DNA from: Bacteriovoracia bacterium
GTDB taxonomy: Bacteria > Bdellovibrionota > Bacteriovoracia > Bacteriovoracales > Bacteriovoracaceae
Reading direction: 5' to 3'
Assembly (NCBI GenBank): GCA_030427595.1
Contig: JAUIBX010000006.1
Span: forward strand, 1-43,194
DNA: 43,194 nt
The translations under genes and the position numbers were made by a program. Of this stretch, positions 31,485-40,216 are shown in pieces; the stretch's first letter is position 1, and each line of letters starts with the position of its first letter. The notes under the pieces were generated by a model. That model did no database searches, had not been told where the DNA came from, and saw only the letters and a list, made by a program, of their open reading frames with translations.

Positions 31485-32198
31485 ATGCTTAAAAAACAAG
31501 ACAACTCATGCAGTAACTGTGCTTCTCTTTCCAAAGGTGTTTTCTGCTCACTCGCCAAAGAAGAACTTGCAGACATCAGTAATCATAAAGTGACGAATAC
31601 TTATAAGAAGGGTCAAACTCTCTTCGTTCAAGGTAATCATCCCTTTGGTCTCTACTGCATCAGCTCTGGAAATATCAAGGTCACGAAAGTCGGAGCCGAC
31701 GGTAAAGAAAGTATTGTTCGTATTGCTACTGCCGGTGATGTCCTCGGCCATAGAAGTCTTTTTACAGATCAGTACTATTCAGCAACAGCCACTGCTCTAG
31801 AAGATACTAAGGTGTGCTTCCTTGATAAGAAATTCATAATGAAAGTCATTCAAGATAAGCCTAGCGTATCTATGAATATCATTGAAAAACTTTCCGCCGA
31901 CATGGGTGCAGCAGAAAGCAAGCTATCTTCACTTCACCAAAAGAACGTAAGAGAAAGACTCGCAGAGCTTCTTCTTCTCCTGAAAGAATCTCATGGAGAA
32001 GAAATGGAGGATGGTCGCACTAAAATTAATCTTAAGCTCACTCGAGAAGAAATGGCGACTATGATTGGTACTGCCAACGAGACGCTTATTCGTTTCATTT
32101 CTGAGTTCAAGGAAGCTGGTCTTCTTGAGCAAGAAGGGAAAACCATTTATATCAAAAACGAAGAAGATTTGATGGATTGGGCGAATTTAGCCTACTAA
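31485..32198 (+). CDS. fnr: FNR-type oxygen-sensing transcription regulator
   Basis: A 237-residue Crp/Fnr protein: N-terminal cysteines, a cNMP-like beta roll (about 30-140), a dimer helix and a C-terminal helix-turn-helix (about 185-210). Cysteines 9, 12 and 21 (C-x2-C-x8-C) plus Cys111 (KVCFLDK, at the place of the fourth FNR ligand) suggest an oxygen-labile [4Fe-4S] cluster; Cys58 is extra. In the recognition helix Glu199 and Arg203 are kept, but the FNR Ser is Ile202. It is upstream of the cbb3 oxidase genes and has an FNR-like site in its own promoter region, so it is the probable regulator of the cluster. Confidence 0.9.
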   Translation: MLKKQDNSCSNCASLSKGVFCSLAKEELADISNHKVTNTYKKGQTLFVQGNHPFGLYCISSGNIKVTKVGADGKESIVRIATAGDVLGHRSLFTDQYYSATATALEDTKVCFLDKKFIMKVIQDKPSVSMNIIEKLSADMGAAESKLSSLHQKNVRERLAELLLLLKESHGEEMEDGRTKINLKLTREEMATMIGTANETLIRFISEFKEAGLLEQEGKTIYIKNEEDLMDWANLAY

Positions 32199-32269
32199 GC
32201 TTACCATTTCCTTTTAATTTCCTGATATAGATTATATTTTTTATCGGTGGCTGACTCTATAGTGGTCTC

Positions 32270-32650
32270 ATGGCAGCGACGATCGATAAAAATAATATTG
32301 TTCATGTAAGCACAGAAGTTCTTCAAAAGCTCTCCTCAATTGCAGAAGAGCATGACTACACGACTGAAGCCGAGCTTTATTACGAAAACCATACTCCCGT
32401 GGTCGCCTACCTCATCCTTGAAGGTAAGGGAAAGCTCTTCAAGAAACGTCGTAAAGACATCTCTCTTAAGGCCGGTGATCTCATCGGATTAATTGAACTC
32501 TTTAACCATACACCTAGTGCCTATGGAGCCCATGTACAAAGTGGCACTAAGGTTCTCTTTCTTGATCGCTCAACCATTAATGAAATTATTGAAGAAGATA
32601 TCGATGAAGACCTTAAAAGAATTTTTCAAGACCTCCTCGTACACGCTTAA
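32270..32650 (+). CDS. Stand-alone cyclic-nucleotide-binding-fold protein
   Basis: A 126-residue protein made of one cNMP-binding beta roll (ELYYENHTPVVAYLILEGKGKLFKK, LKAGDLIGLIELFNHTPSAYGAHV, KVLFLDRSTINEIIEED) with no DNA-binding domain. It follows the fnr gene by 71 bp. The phosphate-binding Arg-Ala of cAMP receptors is not evident, so the ligand is unknown. It may be a small redox or metabolite sensor, or a partner of another Crp/Fnr protein. Confidence 0.78.
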   Translation: MAATIDKNNIVHVSTEVLQKLSSIAEEHDYTTEAELYYENHTPVVAYLILEGKGKLFKKRRKDISLKAGDLIGLIELFNHTPSAYGAHVQSGTKVLFLDRSTINEIIEEDIDEDLKRIFQDLLVHA

Positions 32651-32711
32651 TTTGTCACATCAAATTCCTATCAATGCCAGTTATTGACCCTAGGCAATAT
32701 CTTAGTAAAAA

Positions 32712-32725
32712 CTGATCCATGTCAT
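32712..32725. promoter_or_regulatory. FNR-like half-conserved site before the usp-cco genes
   Basis: CTGATCCATGTCAT has one perfect TGAT half and a GTCA half with one change from ATCA. It lies 57 bp before the usp start, where an activator site would be expected. Confidence 0.45.
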
Positions 32726-32782
32726 GTAATGAAGTCCATTAAATACTTAAGATGGCATTAACAAATATTAAAAGGAAAACTT

Positions 32783-33229
32783 ATGAAAAACATTGTTTTA
32801 TGCGCTTCTTTGAACGATGAAAGCTTGGAGCTTTTGAAGGAACTTAAAGATTCTTCCCTCTTTGATGATTCAACAGTTCACCTCATTCATTGTTTTGAAG
32901 TTCAACTGTATACCGCTGACTTTGCCCCTTATATTTACCCAACTGAAGACAAGTACCCTGAGATTGAAGAAGCAAGTAAAACAATTCTTCAAGGGGTAGA
33001 AACTAAACTCAAAGAAAACCCAAAGATTAAAAGTTTTGAGACAAGAGTTTTCTTTTCTCAGTCTCCTAAGCAAAAAATCAAAGAATACTTAGAAAGTATC
33101 AATGCAGACTTAGTTGTTGTGGCAACGAGAGGAAAGCATGGAATTGATGGACTCTTTAGCAGCTCATTTGCAGAGTTCCTCGTAAAGTTTTCTCCATGTG
33201 ACGTTCATATTCTAAGACCTAAGAAATAG
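32783..33229 (+). CDS. Universal stress protein (UspA family)
   Basis: A 148-residue UspA-type protein. It starts KNIVLCASLNDES, and the C-terminal ATP-binding pattern ATRGKHGIDGLFSSSFAEFLVKFSPCDVHILRP contains the G-2x-G-9x-S/T-like loop. It may bind ATP. It precedes ccoI by only 5 bp, and an FNR-like site lies upstream, so it is part of the microaerobic cluster. The role of Usp proteins beside cbb3 genes is not defined. Confidence 0.88.
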   Translation: MKNIVLCASLNDESLELLKELKDSSLFDDSTVHLIHCFEVQLYTADFAPYIYPTEDKYPEIEEASKTILQGVETKLKENPKIKSFETRVFFSQSPKQKIKEYLESINADLVVVATRGKHGIDGLFSSSFAEFLVKFSPCDVHILRPKK

Positions 33230-33234
33230 AAAAT

Positions 33235-35631
33235 ATGGCAACAGAAGAAGTTCAAACATCTCTTAAATGTGTCCACTGCCATGAGGCAGTGATTACGCCA
33301 TTTGAAGATAATGATAAGAATACCTTCTGCTGCCAAGGATGTCTTAGTGTTTACAAAATTCTTAATCAGAGCAACCTTCAAGAGTTTTATTCCATTCAAG
33401 AGCAAACAGGTGAATACACTCGTCCTCTTAATAACTTAAAGGCTAAAGACTTTGATTATCTTAACAATGAAGACTTCCTAAAAAAGTACGCTCAGATGGA
33501 AGAGCAGTGGTCCATGTCCTTTTACCTTAAAGGTGTCCATTGCTTGGCATGTTTATGGTTGATCGAAAAACTTCCCGAGCTAGCCCCCGCAGTTGAGAAC
33601 TCCCGTTTAGATATGGGCAAAAGTCTTGTCACCATAACCCTTAAGAAGGGTCAAAAATCATTTAAAGAGGCCGCCAAAGTATTAAATAACCTTGGTTACG
33701 ATCCATATCCTATCTCCAATAGTGATGAACTTATGGAGCGTCAAAGGAAGGAAGAGCGCAGCCTTCTTTTAAAGATCGGCATAGCTGGTTTTTCAATGAT
33801 GAATATTATGCTTTACACCGGAAGCGTTTATGCAGGTGCTGATGGCGCTTATATGGTTAGCTTCGGTTATCTTTCACTACTCCTTGCCCTGCCGGTGGTT
33901 TTTTATAGCGCCTTGCCCTTCTATCAATCTTCCCTTGCGGCCATAAAGAATAAGAAAGTTAATATCGACATTCCTCTTTCCTTTGCAATTCTCTTTGGGT
34001 TCTTTGTCAGTATTTACTTTGTTCTTCAGCATCGTGAGGAATTCTACTTCGATTCAATTACAACTCTTGTTTTCCTCATTCTCCTTAGTCGTTATGTACT
34101 AAAAAAGGCACAACAAACAAGCCTCAATAAAAATGATATTTTAGGAATTTTTCAAAGGGGAACGACCTTAAGGCAACTTGACGCCGAGTCAGAAAGATTT
34201 GAGGAGATTCTCCCTGAGCAACTTCACCAGGGAGATCTTATTAAAGTGCAGCCCAACGAAGTTATTCCTTGTGATGGCGTGATCAAAAAGGGAGAAACTC
34301 GCATCAACCTCAGTACTCTTACTGGTGAAAGTGAAGCCATCCTTCACAATGTTGGCAGTCAAGTCTTTATGGGGACAGTCAATGTTGGTAATTCAATACT
34401 CATTGAAACTCAAAAGTTGGCAGAACAAACACGTATGGGCCAACTTCTTAAAAAAATAGAAAAAGATAATCAAACACGCTCTAAATATTCCTATATCACA
34501 GATAAGATTAGTGAATACTTTGTCTCTACTGTCTTTTTGTTGGCAGGTCTCACTTTTTCTTATTACCTTTTAACCCAAGGTCTTTCTGTTGCGCTCGATC
34601 ATACTTTAGCCCTCGTTATTGTCACCTGTCCTTGTGCCCTAGGTCTCGCAACACCATTAACCTTTAGTCGTGTTATGGGACTTGCTCAAAGAAATGGGCT
34701 CATTTTTAAAAATGAAGAGGCGCTAGAAAGACTTTCACACATTGAAAAAGTCTTCTTTGATAAGACAGGGACCTTAACAACAGGAAACTACCAGGTAAGC
34801 CAAGCCAGTCTGTCTCCAGATGTGAATCAAGAAGATTGTATTAACCTTCTCTATTCATTAGAGAAGGACAGCTCCCATCCAGTAGCTAAGGCAATCGTAA
34901 AATGGTGTGCCCTCCAAAACCTCGAGCTTAAACTTATTCCTCTCGCTGACAGAAAAGAAATCATTGGGCGTGGAGTCCAAGCTTATCAAGAGGGCAACCT
35001 CTATGAAGTGACCACTCAAGACAATGAAGATGGCAAGCTCAATGCTATTCTCACCAAAGATGGTATCATTATCCTTAGTCTCAATCTTCAAGATCAAATA
35101 AGAGAAGATGCCCTATCAACCTTGAGAAGCTTAAGAAAAAATCAATATGAAACCTTCATGGTTTCTGGGGACAAGGCAAGTGTTGTTCAAGAAGTTTCAA
35201 AAAAGCTTGAGTTTGAAAGTGATAAGACCTGGTATGAGGTAAGTCCTGAAAACAAAGCCAAGCATGTTAAGAACCATTCCCATGTTCTCTTTATTGGTGA
35301 TGGTGCCAATGACTCCCTAGCTTTTAATTCTGCTCAGGCGAGTATTGCCACCCATGGATCAATTGAGATGAGCCTGAGAATCTCAGACATCTTTCTAAAC
35401 GAGGATCGTCTCAATTTAGTTCCTTATGGTCTAAAACTGTCTAAACTTGCCATGACAACTGTTAGAACCAACCTTGGTTTTTCCCTTTTTTATAATTTAT
35501 CAGGTGCTGCTCTAGCAATAATGGGACTTATCGGTCCCCTAGAGGCGGCGGTGCTAATGCCATTAAGTAGTCTTACGGTATTAGGAATTACACTTTTTAA
35601 TACAAGAGGAGGACAGCGTGGAAATCCTTAA
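33235..35631 (+). CDS. ccoI: CcoI-type copper-translocating P-type ATPase
   Basis: A 798-residue P1B-type ATPase needed to deliver copper to cbb3 oxidase. The N-terminus has a cysteine-rich ATPase_P_N region (CVHC at 12-15 and CCQGC at 32-36) and a heavy-metal domain with C103-L-A-C106. The membrane metal site is CPC at 465-467. The phosphorylation motif is D509-KTGT, and GDGANDS lies near residue 690. The ccoS start lies inside its 3' end. Order and motifs match the CcoI/FixI subgroup rather than CopA. Confidence 0.95.
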   Translation: MATEEVQTSLKCVHCHEAVITPFEDNDKNTFCCQGCLSVYKILNQSNLQEFYSIQEQTGEYTRPLNNLKAKDFDYLNNEDFLKKYAQMEEQWSMSFYLKGVHCLACLWLIEKLPELAPAVENSRLDMGKSLVTITLKKGQKSFKEAAKVLNNLGYDPYPISNSDELMERQRKEERSLLLKIGIAGFSMMNIMLYTGSVYAGADGAYMVSFGYLSLLLALPVVFYSALPFYQSSLAAIKNKKVNIDIPLSFAILFGFFVSIYFVLQHREEFYFDSITTLVFLILLSRYVLKKAQQTSLNKNDILGIFQRGTTLRQLDAESERFEEILPEQLHQGDLIKVQPNEVIPCDGVIKKGETRINLSTLTGESEAILHNVGSQVFMGTVNVGNSILIETQKLAEQTRMGQLLKKIEKDNQTRSKYSYITDKISEYFVSTVFLLAGLTFSYYLLTQGLSVALDHTLALVIVTCPCALGLATPLTFSRVMGLAQRNGLIFKNEEALERLSHIEKVFFDKTGTLTTGNYQVSQASLSPDVNQEDCINLLYSLEKDSSHPVAKAIVKWCALQNLELKLIPLADRKEIIGRGVQAYQEGNLYEVTTQDNEDGKLNAILTKDGIIILSLNLQDQIREDALSTLRSLRKNQYETFMVSGDKASVVQEVSKKLEFESDKTWYEVSPENKAKHVKNHSHVLFIGDGANDSLAFNSAQASIATHGSIEMSLRISDIFLNEDRLNLVPYGLKLSKLAMTTVRTNLGFSLFYNLSGAALAIMGLIGPLEAAVLMPLSSLTVLGITLFNTRGGQRGNP

Positions 35632-35809
35632 GCTCCTTATTCCCATGGCCCTTTTCTTAGGCTCTTTCTTTGTTTTCCTCTTTATTTGGGCAACAAAGAG
35701 TGGCCAATTCGATGACCTCGATACACCAAGTAAGCGAATGCTTTTAGACGATAGTGTTAAAAAAGATAACGAGAATAAGTTTTCTCATCATGAAAGGAAG
35801 GAAGTATGA
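35618..35809 (+). CDS. ccoS: CcoS, cbb3 oxidase assembly protein
   Basis: A 63-residue protein with a GTG start (35618) inside the ccoI 3' end and a GAGGAC site upstream. It has one membrane segment (LIPMALFLGSFFVFLFIWATKSGQFDDLDTP), the typical CcoS pattern of a helix followed by W-a-x-x-x-G-Q-F-D-D-L-x-x-P. CcoS is needed for cofactor insertion into cbb3 oxidase. It overlaps the ccoNO start by 4 bp. Confidence 0.92.
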   Translation: MEILKLLIPMALFLGSFFVFLFIWATKSGQFDDLDTPSKRMLLDDSVKKDNENKFSHHERKEV

Positions 35810-37971
35810 GTACTGAAACGAACGTCCAGGAACAAGGTTATGAAACCTTTTCCTACGATGACAGACTCACAAAGATGTTTGTTATCGCAACAATGCTCTG
35901 GGGGGTTATCGCCCTCTTTCTGGGAGTATGGATTGCCTTCGAGCTTGCTAGCTGGAAGTTAAACCTTAATCTCCCATGGTTTACCTTTGGTCGCCTTAGA
36001 CCACTCCATACCAACGCAGCAATTTTTGCTTTTGTTGGTAACGCCATCTTTGCAGGGGTTTACTACTCCACACAAAGACTTCTCAAAACGAGAATGGCGA
36101 GTGACATCTTAGGCAAGATTCACTTCTGGGGCTGGCAACTTATTATTGTCGGTGCTGCTGTCACCCTTCCTCTTGGAATCTCCTCTGCAAAAGAATACGC
36201 AGAGCTTGAGTGGCCACTCGATATCCTAGTTGCCCTCATTTGGGTTACCTTTGGGGTGAATTTCTTTTTAACACTTAAGCAAAGAAGAGAACGTCACATC
36301 TATGTTGCCATCTGGTTTTACATCGCAACAATTATCACAGTTGCCGTACTCTACGTTGTTAACAATCTAGCTCTACCGGTCGGCTTTATGAAGTCCTACA
36401 GCGCCTTCGCAGGAGTTCAAGATGCCCTCGTTCAGTGGTGGTATGGTCACAATGCTGTTGCCTTTTTCCTCACCACACCATTTCTCGGGCTTATGTACTA
36501 CTACGTCCCAAAAGCGATTAATCGACCCGTCTATTCTTATAGACTTTCAATTATTCACTTTTGGTCTCTTATCTTTGTCTATATTTGGGCGGGTCCACAC
36601 CACCTCCTCTACTCAACTCTTCCTGAATGGGTACAGACACTAGGCATGGCCTTCTCTGTTGCTCTTTGGGCACCATCTTGGGGTGGTATGATCAACGGTC
36701 TTCTAACTCTTCGCGGCGCTTGGGATCGTGTGAGAAAAGAGCCAATTCTAAAGTTTTTAGCAACTGGTGTTACTTTTTACGGGATGTCGACCTTTGAAGG
36801 TCCGCTTCTCTCTATTAAATCAGTCAACTCACTTGCTCACTTTACTGATTGGATCGTAGGCCACGTTCACTCTGGAACGATTGGTTGGAACTACATGATG
36901 ACCTCTGGGATGCTTTATTTCATGGTTCCTAAACTATGGAATACTAAGCTTTATAGCAACCGCCTTGCTAATATTCAGTTTTGGTCAGCAACGATTGGTC
37001 TCCTTCTCTACATCATGTCTATGTGGACTGCTGGTATTACCCAAGGTCTTATGTGGAGAGCTATCGATGAAACTGGAAAGCTTGTTTATCCAAACTTCGT
37101 AGAAACTGTTGTTAAAATTCTTCCTATGTACTGGGTACGTGCTTTTGGTGGTACTTTAGTTCTCTTTGGTTTTGTTGTTCTCGTCTACAATGTTTACAAA
37201 ACCATCAAAAATGCTCCTAAAGAGCAACAAGAAGAAACTTTTAAAGCTCTTCCCCTTAGTGCGAACCCTATCGATGCCCATGGTGGAAGCCACAGAAAAC
37301 TAGAGGGTCTTCCTCTTTACTTTTCTGTTCTTGCCTTTCTTGCGATTCTTGTTGGATCGGTGATTGAACTTATTCCTTCACTTGTTTCTAACCAGTTTAT
37401 CGTTAAGGACTCAAGGGTTAGACCCTACTCAGCACTTGAAGTGGCGGGTCGTGACGTTTACGTAAGAGAAGGTTGTTACACCTGTCACAGTCAACTCGTT
37501 CGCCCGATGGCAGCCGAGCAACTTCGCTATGGTCGTGTTAGTGAGGCCGCAGAATATGTCTACGACAGACCTTTTCAGTGGGGATCACGTCGTATTGGAC
37601 CTGACCTTCACCGTGTAGGAAAGAAGTACAGTCATATGTGGCACTACCGTCACATGCTTAACCCTCGTGATGTGACTCCAGGCTCTATTATGCCTAACTA
37701 CCCTTGGCTTTATAAGAACAAGGTCAAGTTTGGTGTTCTTCCGAAAAAGTTAAGTGTCCTAGCCGCTTTAGGAGCTCCTTACTCAGAAGAAGAGATTAAT
37801 AGAGCACCAGAGCTCGCAAAAATGCAAGCCAAAACAATTATGGACGAACTCGTAGCCGATGGCGTACCAGCCAAAATGGCCGACAAAGAAATTGTCGCAC
37901 TCATCGCCTATCTCCAAAGATTAGGCATTGATATGGCGGAGGACAAAGATGAAGTCGCAAGTACTAAGTAA
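35806..37971 (+). CDS. ccoNO: CcoN-CcoO fusion, cbb3-type cytochrome c oxidase
   Basis: A 721-residue protein joining the catalytic heme-copper subunit CcoN and the monoheme cytochrome c subunit CcoO. The CcoN part (1-480) has the haem and CuB ligands: RPLHTNA, WWYGHNAVAFFLTTP, WAGPHHLLY and FTDWIVGHVHSG. The CcoO part starts after a linker near 490 with a membrane segment and has C557-YTC-H561. Reduction of O2 to water with proton pumping under low oxygen is the expected function. The fusion occurs in several lineages, including Bdellovibrionota. It overlaps ccoS by 4 bp and ccoQ by 23 bp, so the operon is tightly packed. Confidence 0.97.
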   Translation: MSTETNVQEQGYETFSYDDRLTKMFVIATMLWGVIALFLGVWIAFELASWKLNLNLPWFTFGRLRPLHTNAAIFAFVGNAIFAGVYYSTQRLLKTRMASDILGKIHFWGWQLIIVGAAVTLPLGISSAKEYAELEWPLDILVALIWVTFGVNFFLTLKQRRERHIYVAIWFYIATIITVAVLYVVNNLALPVGFMKSYSAFAGVQDALVQWWYGHNAVAFFLTTPFLGLMYYYVPKAINRPVYSYRLSIIHFWSLIFVYIWAGPHHLLYSTLPEWVQTLGMAFSVALWAPSWGGMINGLLTLRGAWDRVRKEPILKFLATGVTFYGMSTFEGPLLSIKSVNSLAHFTDWIVGHVHSGTIGWNYMMTSGMLYFMVPKLWNTKLYSNRLANIQFWSATIGLLLYIMSMWTAGITQGLMWRAIDETGKLVYPNFVETVVKILPMYWVRAFGGTLVLFGFVVLVYNVYKTIKNAPKEQQEETFKALPLSANPIDAHGGSHRKLEGLPLYFSVLAFLAILVGSVIELIPSLVSNQFIVKDSRVRPYSALEVAGRDVYVREGCYTCHSQLVRPMAAEQLRYGRVSEAAEYVYDRPFQWGSRRIGPDLHRVGKKYSHMWHYRHMLNPRDVTPGSIMPNYPWLYKNKVKFGVLPKKLSVLAALGAPYSEEEINRAPELAKMQAKTIMDELVADGVPAKMADKEIVALIAYLQRLGIDMAEDKDEVASTK

Positions 37972-38134
37972 TTTCGCTTGGACCGATTTAACTGTCGTAG
38001 CGTTTCTAATTTTTTTGGGGCTCTTTATTTTCGCTGTCTATTGGACATTCAGAAAAGGGAGCAAAGATTTTTATGACAATGTTGGGAACCTGCCTTTCGA
38101 TGAAGGGCAGCCCCTTACAGGAGATAAAAAATGA
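37949..38134 (+). CDS. ccoQ: CcoQ-like small cbb3 subunit
   Basis: A 61-residue protein starting at the ATG at 37949 (GGAGGACAAAG upstream), overlapping the ccoNO end by 23 bp. A single membrane segment (LTVVAFLIFLGLFIFAVYWTF) and a short polar tail (KGSKDFYDNVGNLPFDEGQP) match CcoQ. It stabilises the CcoNO-CcoP complex in studied systems. It overlaps ccoP by 4 bp. Confidence 0.85.
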   Translation: MKSQVLSNFAWTDLTVVAFLIFLGLFIFAVYWTFRKGSKDFYDNVGNLPFDEGQPLTGDKK

Positions 38135-38745
38135 GTGATCAAACACGTAAATCCAAGGCAGATAACATCATCCTAGATGATAAGGAGCATAACCTCCTCT
38201 TGGACCACAACTATGATGGAATTGAGGAGTTTGATTATCCTCTTCCAGCATGGTGGGTCTGGACCTTTGTTGGTGGTATCGTCTTTGCCGTTTTCTACAT
38301 TTACTTTTACAACTTTGCAGGGGCTCCATCTCTCAGAGACGAATTTAAACAAGAAATGGCCGCCATTGAAGCCGTTCGTGAAGAGCAGCGCAAGCTCACT
38401 GGAAACTTTGACCTTGAAGACTTCAAATCATGGCAAAAGGGTGAAAACTCCATGCAAATGGCCGCTGCTGTGTACGAGGAAAACTGCCTTTCTTGTCACG
38501 AAGAAGGTGGCAAAGGTGACATTGGTCCAAACCTCACTGATGAATACTGGCTAAACCTCAAAGAGGTTTCTCCAGGGACCATTTACGCCTTTATCCGCGT
38601 TGGTAACGAGGACAATGGCATGCCCGCCTGGCAAGATATGCTTTCCAAAGAAGAGCTCTACGCGGCCGTTCAGTATGTCTTAAGCGTAAAGGGCAAAAAG
38701 CTTCCGGGAAAAGAGCCTCAGGGTGAAAAACTTTCTCAACTTTGA
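38131..38745 (+). CDS. ccoP: CcoP cytochrome c subunit with a single haem site
   Basis: A 204-residue membrane-anchored cytochrome c. Residues 41-61 form the membrane helix after a conserved acidic stretch (YDGIEEFDYPLPAWW). Only one haem motif is present, C119-LSC-H123, with Met164 (GMPAW) as the likely axial ligand. Most proteobacterial CcoP proteins have two haem motifs, so this is a short monohaem form. It accepts electrons for the oxidase. A long hairpin follows before ccoG. Confidence 0.95.
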   Translation: MSDQTRKSKADNIILDDKEHNLLLDHNYDGIEEFDYPLPAWWVWTFVGGIVFAVFYIYFYNFAGAPSLRDEFKQEMAAIEAVREEQRKLTGNFDLEDFKSWQKGENSMQMAAAVYEENCLSCHEEGGKGDIGPNLTDEYWLNLKEVSPGTIYAFIRVGNEDNGMPAWQDMLSKEELYAAVQYVLSVKGKKLPGKEPQGEKLSQL

Positions 38746-38759
38746 TGTAAAGCAAGGAT

Positions 38760-38794
38760 TCCTTAAGGCAAGTCGTATAGACTTGTCTTAAGGA
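38760..38794 (+). promoter_or_regulatory. 15-bp hairpin burying the ccoG ribosome binding site
   Basis: TCCTTAAGGCAAGTC (38760-38774), loop GTATA, GACTTGTCTTAAGGA (38780-38794). The arms pair fully, with one G-U wobble in RNA. The AAGGA at 38790-38794, nine bases before the ccoG ATG (38804), is inside the right arm, so the ccoG start is masked. No T-run follows, so it is not a terminator. It may lower ccoG translation relative to ccoP, protect the ccoNOQP mRNA 3' end, or bind a regulator. Confidence 0.8.
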
Positions 38795-38803
38795 TGGTAT
38801 ATT

Positions 38804-40216
38804 ATGGCAAAAAACCGATTTGAACTTCATGAAGAGAGGCTCTCCACGACTGATGAAAAAGGTCACAGAGTCTATATCCACCCAGAAAATGTCATAGGTA
38901 TTTGGCGCACTAGAAGAACAATTTTCTATTGGTTTCTCATCGGTCTTTATCTTGTTCTTCCTTGGATTAACTTCAATGGTAAGCAAATCATACTTTTAGA
39001 TATTCCTCATAGAGAGTTTACCTTCTTTGGTATGACCTTCTATGCTCATGACGCCCCACTCTTTCTCCTCGTCTTACTTGGTTTTGTTTTTACGATGGGA
39101 TTTATCACCAGCATCTGGGGACGAGTCTGGTGCGGCTGGGGCTGCCCACAAACGGTATTCATCGATACAATTTACCGAAAAATTGAACAATTTGTGGAAG
39201 GGAAGGCCCGTCAAAGACAAAGGCTTGATGAAGGGCCCCTCAATTTTGAAAAAGTTTGGAAGAAGCTCGTGAAGTGGCTTCTTTTTCTCATCGTCACACT
39301 TCATATTTCTCACTCCTTTCTTGGCTACTTTGTTGGAGCGAGAAAGCTCTTTTGGATTACACTTTCTCCTCCAACAGAACACATGACTCTCTTCATTGTG
39401 ATGTTGGTGATTACAGCTATATTTCTTCTCGACTTTGGCTGGTTTAGAGAGCAGTTCTGTATTATTGCTTGCCCCTATGGAAGGCTTCAATCGGTCATGA
39501 TGGATGAGCACTCACTTGTTGTCGCCTACGATGAAAAAAGAGGTGAGCCTCGTCGTGGTCAAGTCGATCGTTCGCAAGAGGGCGATTGTATCAACTGTTA
39601 TCACTGTGTAAAGGCCTGCCCCACTGGAATAGATATCCGCCGTGGTACTCAACTTGAATGTATTGCCTGCACTCAATGTATTGATGCTTGTGACGAAATC
39701 ATGTTGAAAGTTGGCAAAGAACCTGGTCTCGTTCGTTACGATACGGAAGCGGCCCTTGAAGGCAAAGAAACTAAAAGATTTAAGCCTCGAAGCTTTATAT
39801 ACCTCATTGCCATAACCGTCGTTTTTTCGCTTCTTGTATACAACATTAAAAACGCTGGTAACCTTAAAGCAACTCTTATTCGAGGTGCCAAGACTCCCTA
39901 CAAAGAAGTCACTTTAGATAATGATCAACGTGGAGTTCTTAACCTCTACAGAATTAGAATGGACTATAAGAATGAGCAGGATCTTAAGGTTTCCTTTAGG
40001 CTTAAAAACCCTGAGATGCGCCCTAAAGTAGAGCTCGTGACTCCTCAAAATCCCTTAACTCTAAAAGGGGGAAAGTCTAAATCCACAGTTATGCACTTTC
40101 GCTTTGCTCCTACTATTTTAGAAAATGGTACTAAAATCGTAACTCTCCAATTTGTTGATGCAAAAGATCGCGTTAGGTTGGAAAAGGAAGTAAAACTTGT
40201 CGGACCTCTTAATTAA
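38804..40216 (+). CDS. ccoG: CcoG, cbb3 oxidase assembly ferredoxin-like protein
   Basis: A 470-residue polyferredoxin with five to six membrane segments. It has a CGWGCPQT motif, two 4Fe-4S binding clusters (CINCYHCVKACP and CIACTQCIDACD), and a C-terminal Ig-like domain (about 350-470). CcoG reduces Cu(II) for insertion into cbb3 oxidase in studied bacteria. The start at 38804 lies nine bases after the AAGGA hidden in the hairpin. Confidence 0.96.
   Translation: MAKNRFELHEERLSTTDEKGHRVYIHPENVIGIWRTRRTIFYWFLIGLYLVLPWINFNGKQIILLDIPHREFTFFGMTFYAHDAPLFLLVLLGFVFTMGFITSIWGRVWCGWGCPQTVFIDTIYRKIEQFVEGKARQRQRLDEGPLNFEKVWKKLVKWLLFLIVTLHISHSFLGYFVGARKLFWITLSPPTEHMTLFIVMLVITAIFLLDFGWFREQFCIIACPYGRLQSVMMDEHSLVVAYDEKRGEPRRGQVDRSQEGDCINCYHCVKACPTGIDIRRGTQLECIACTQCIDACDEIMLKVGKEPGLVRYDTEAALEGKETKRFKPRSFIYLIAITVVFSLLVYNIKNAGNLKATLIRGAKTPYKEVTLDNDQRGVLNLYRIRMDYKNEQDLKVSFRLKNPEMRPKVELVTPQNPLTLKGGKSKSTVMHFRFAPTILENGTKIVTLQFVDAKDRVRLEKEVKLVGPLN

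Noticed and set aside
38760-38794. Terminator between ccoP and ccoG
   Set aside because: The stem is strong but no T-run follows and the Shine-Dalgarno of ccoG lies inside it.
39074-39511. 145-codon minus-strand frame
   Set aside because: It is antisense to ccoG, whose motifs are intact.
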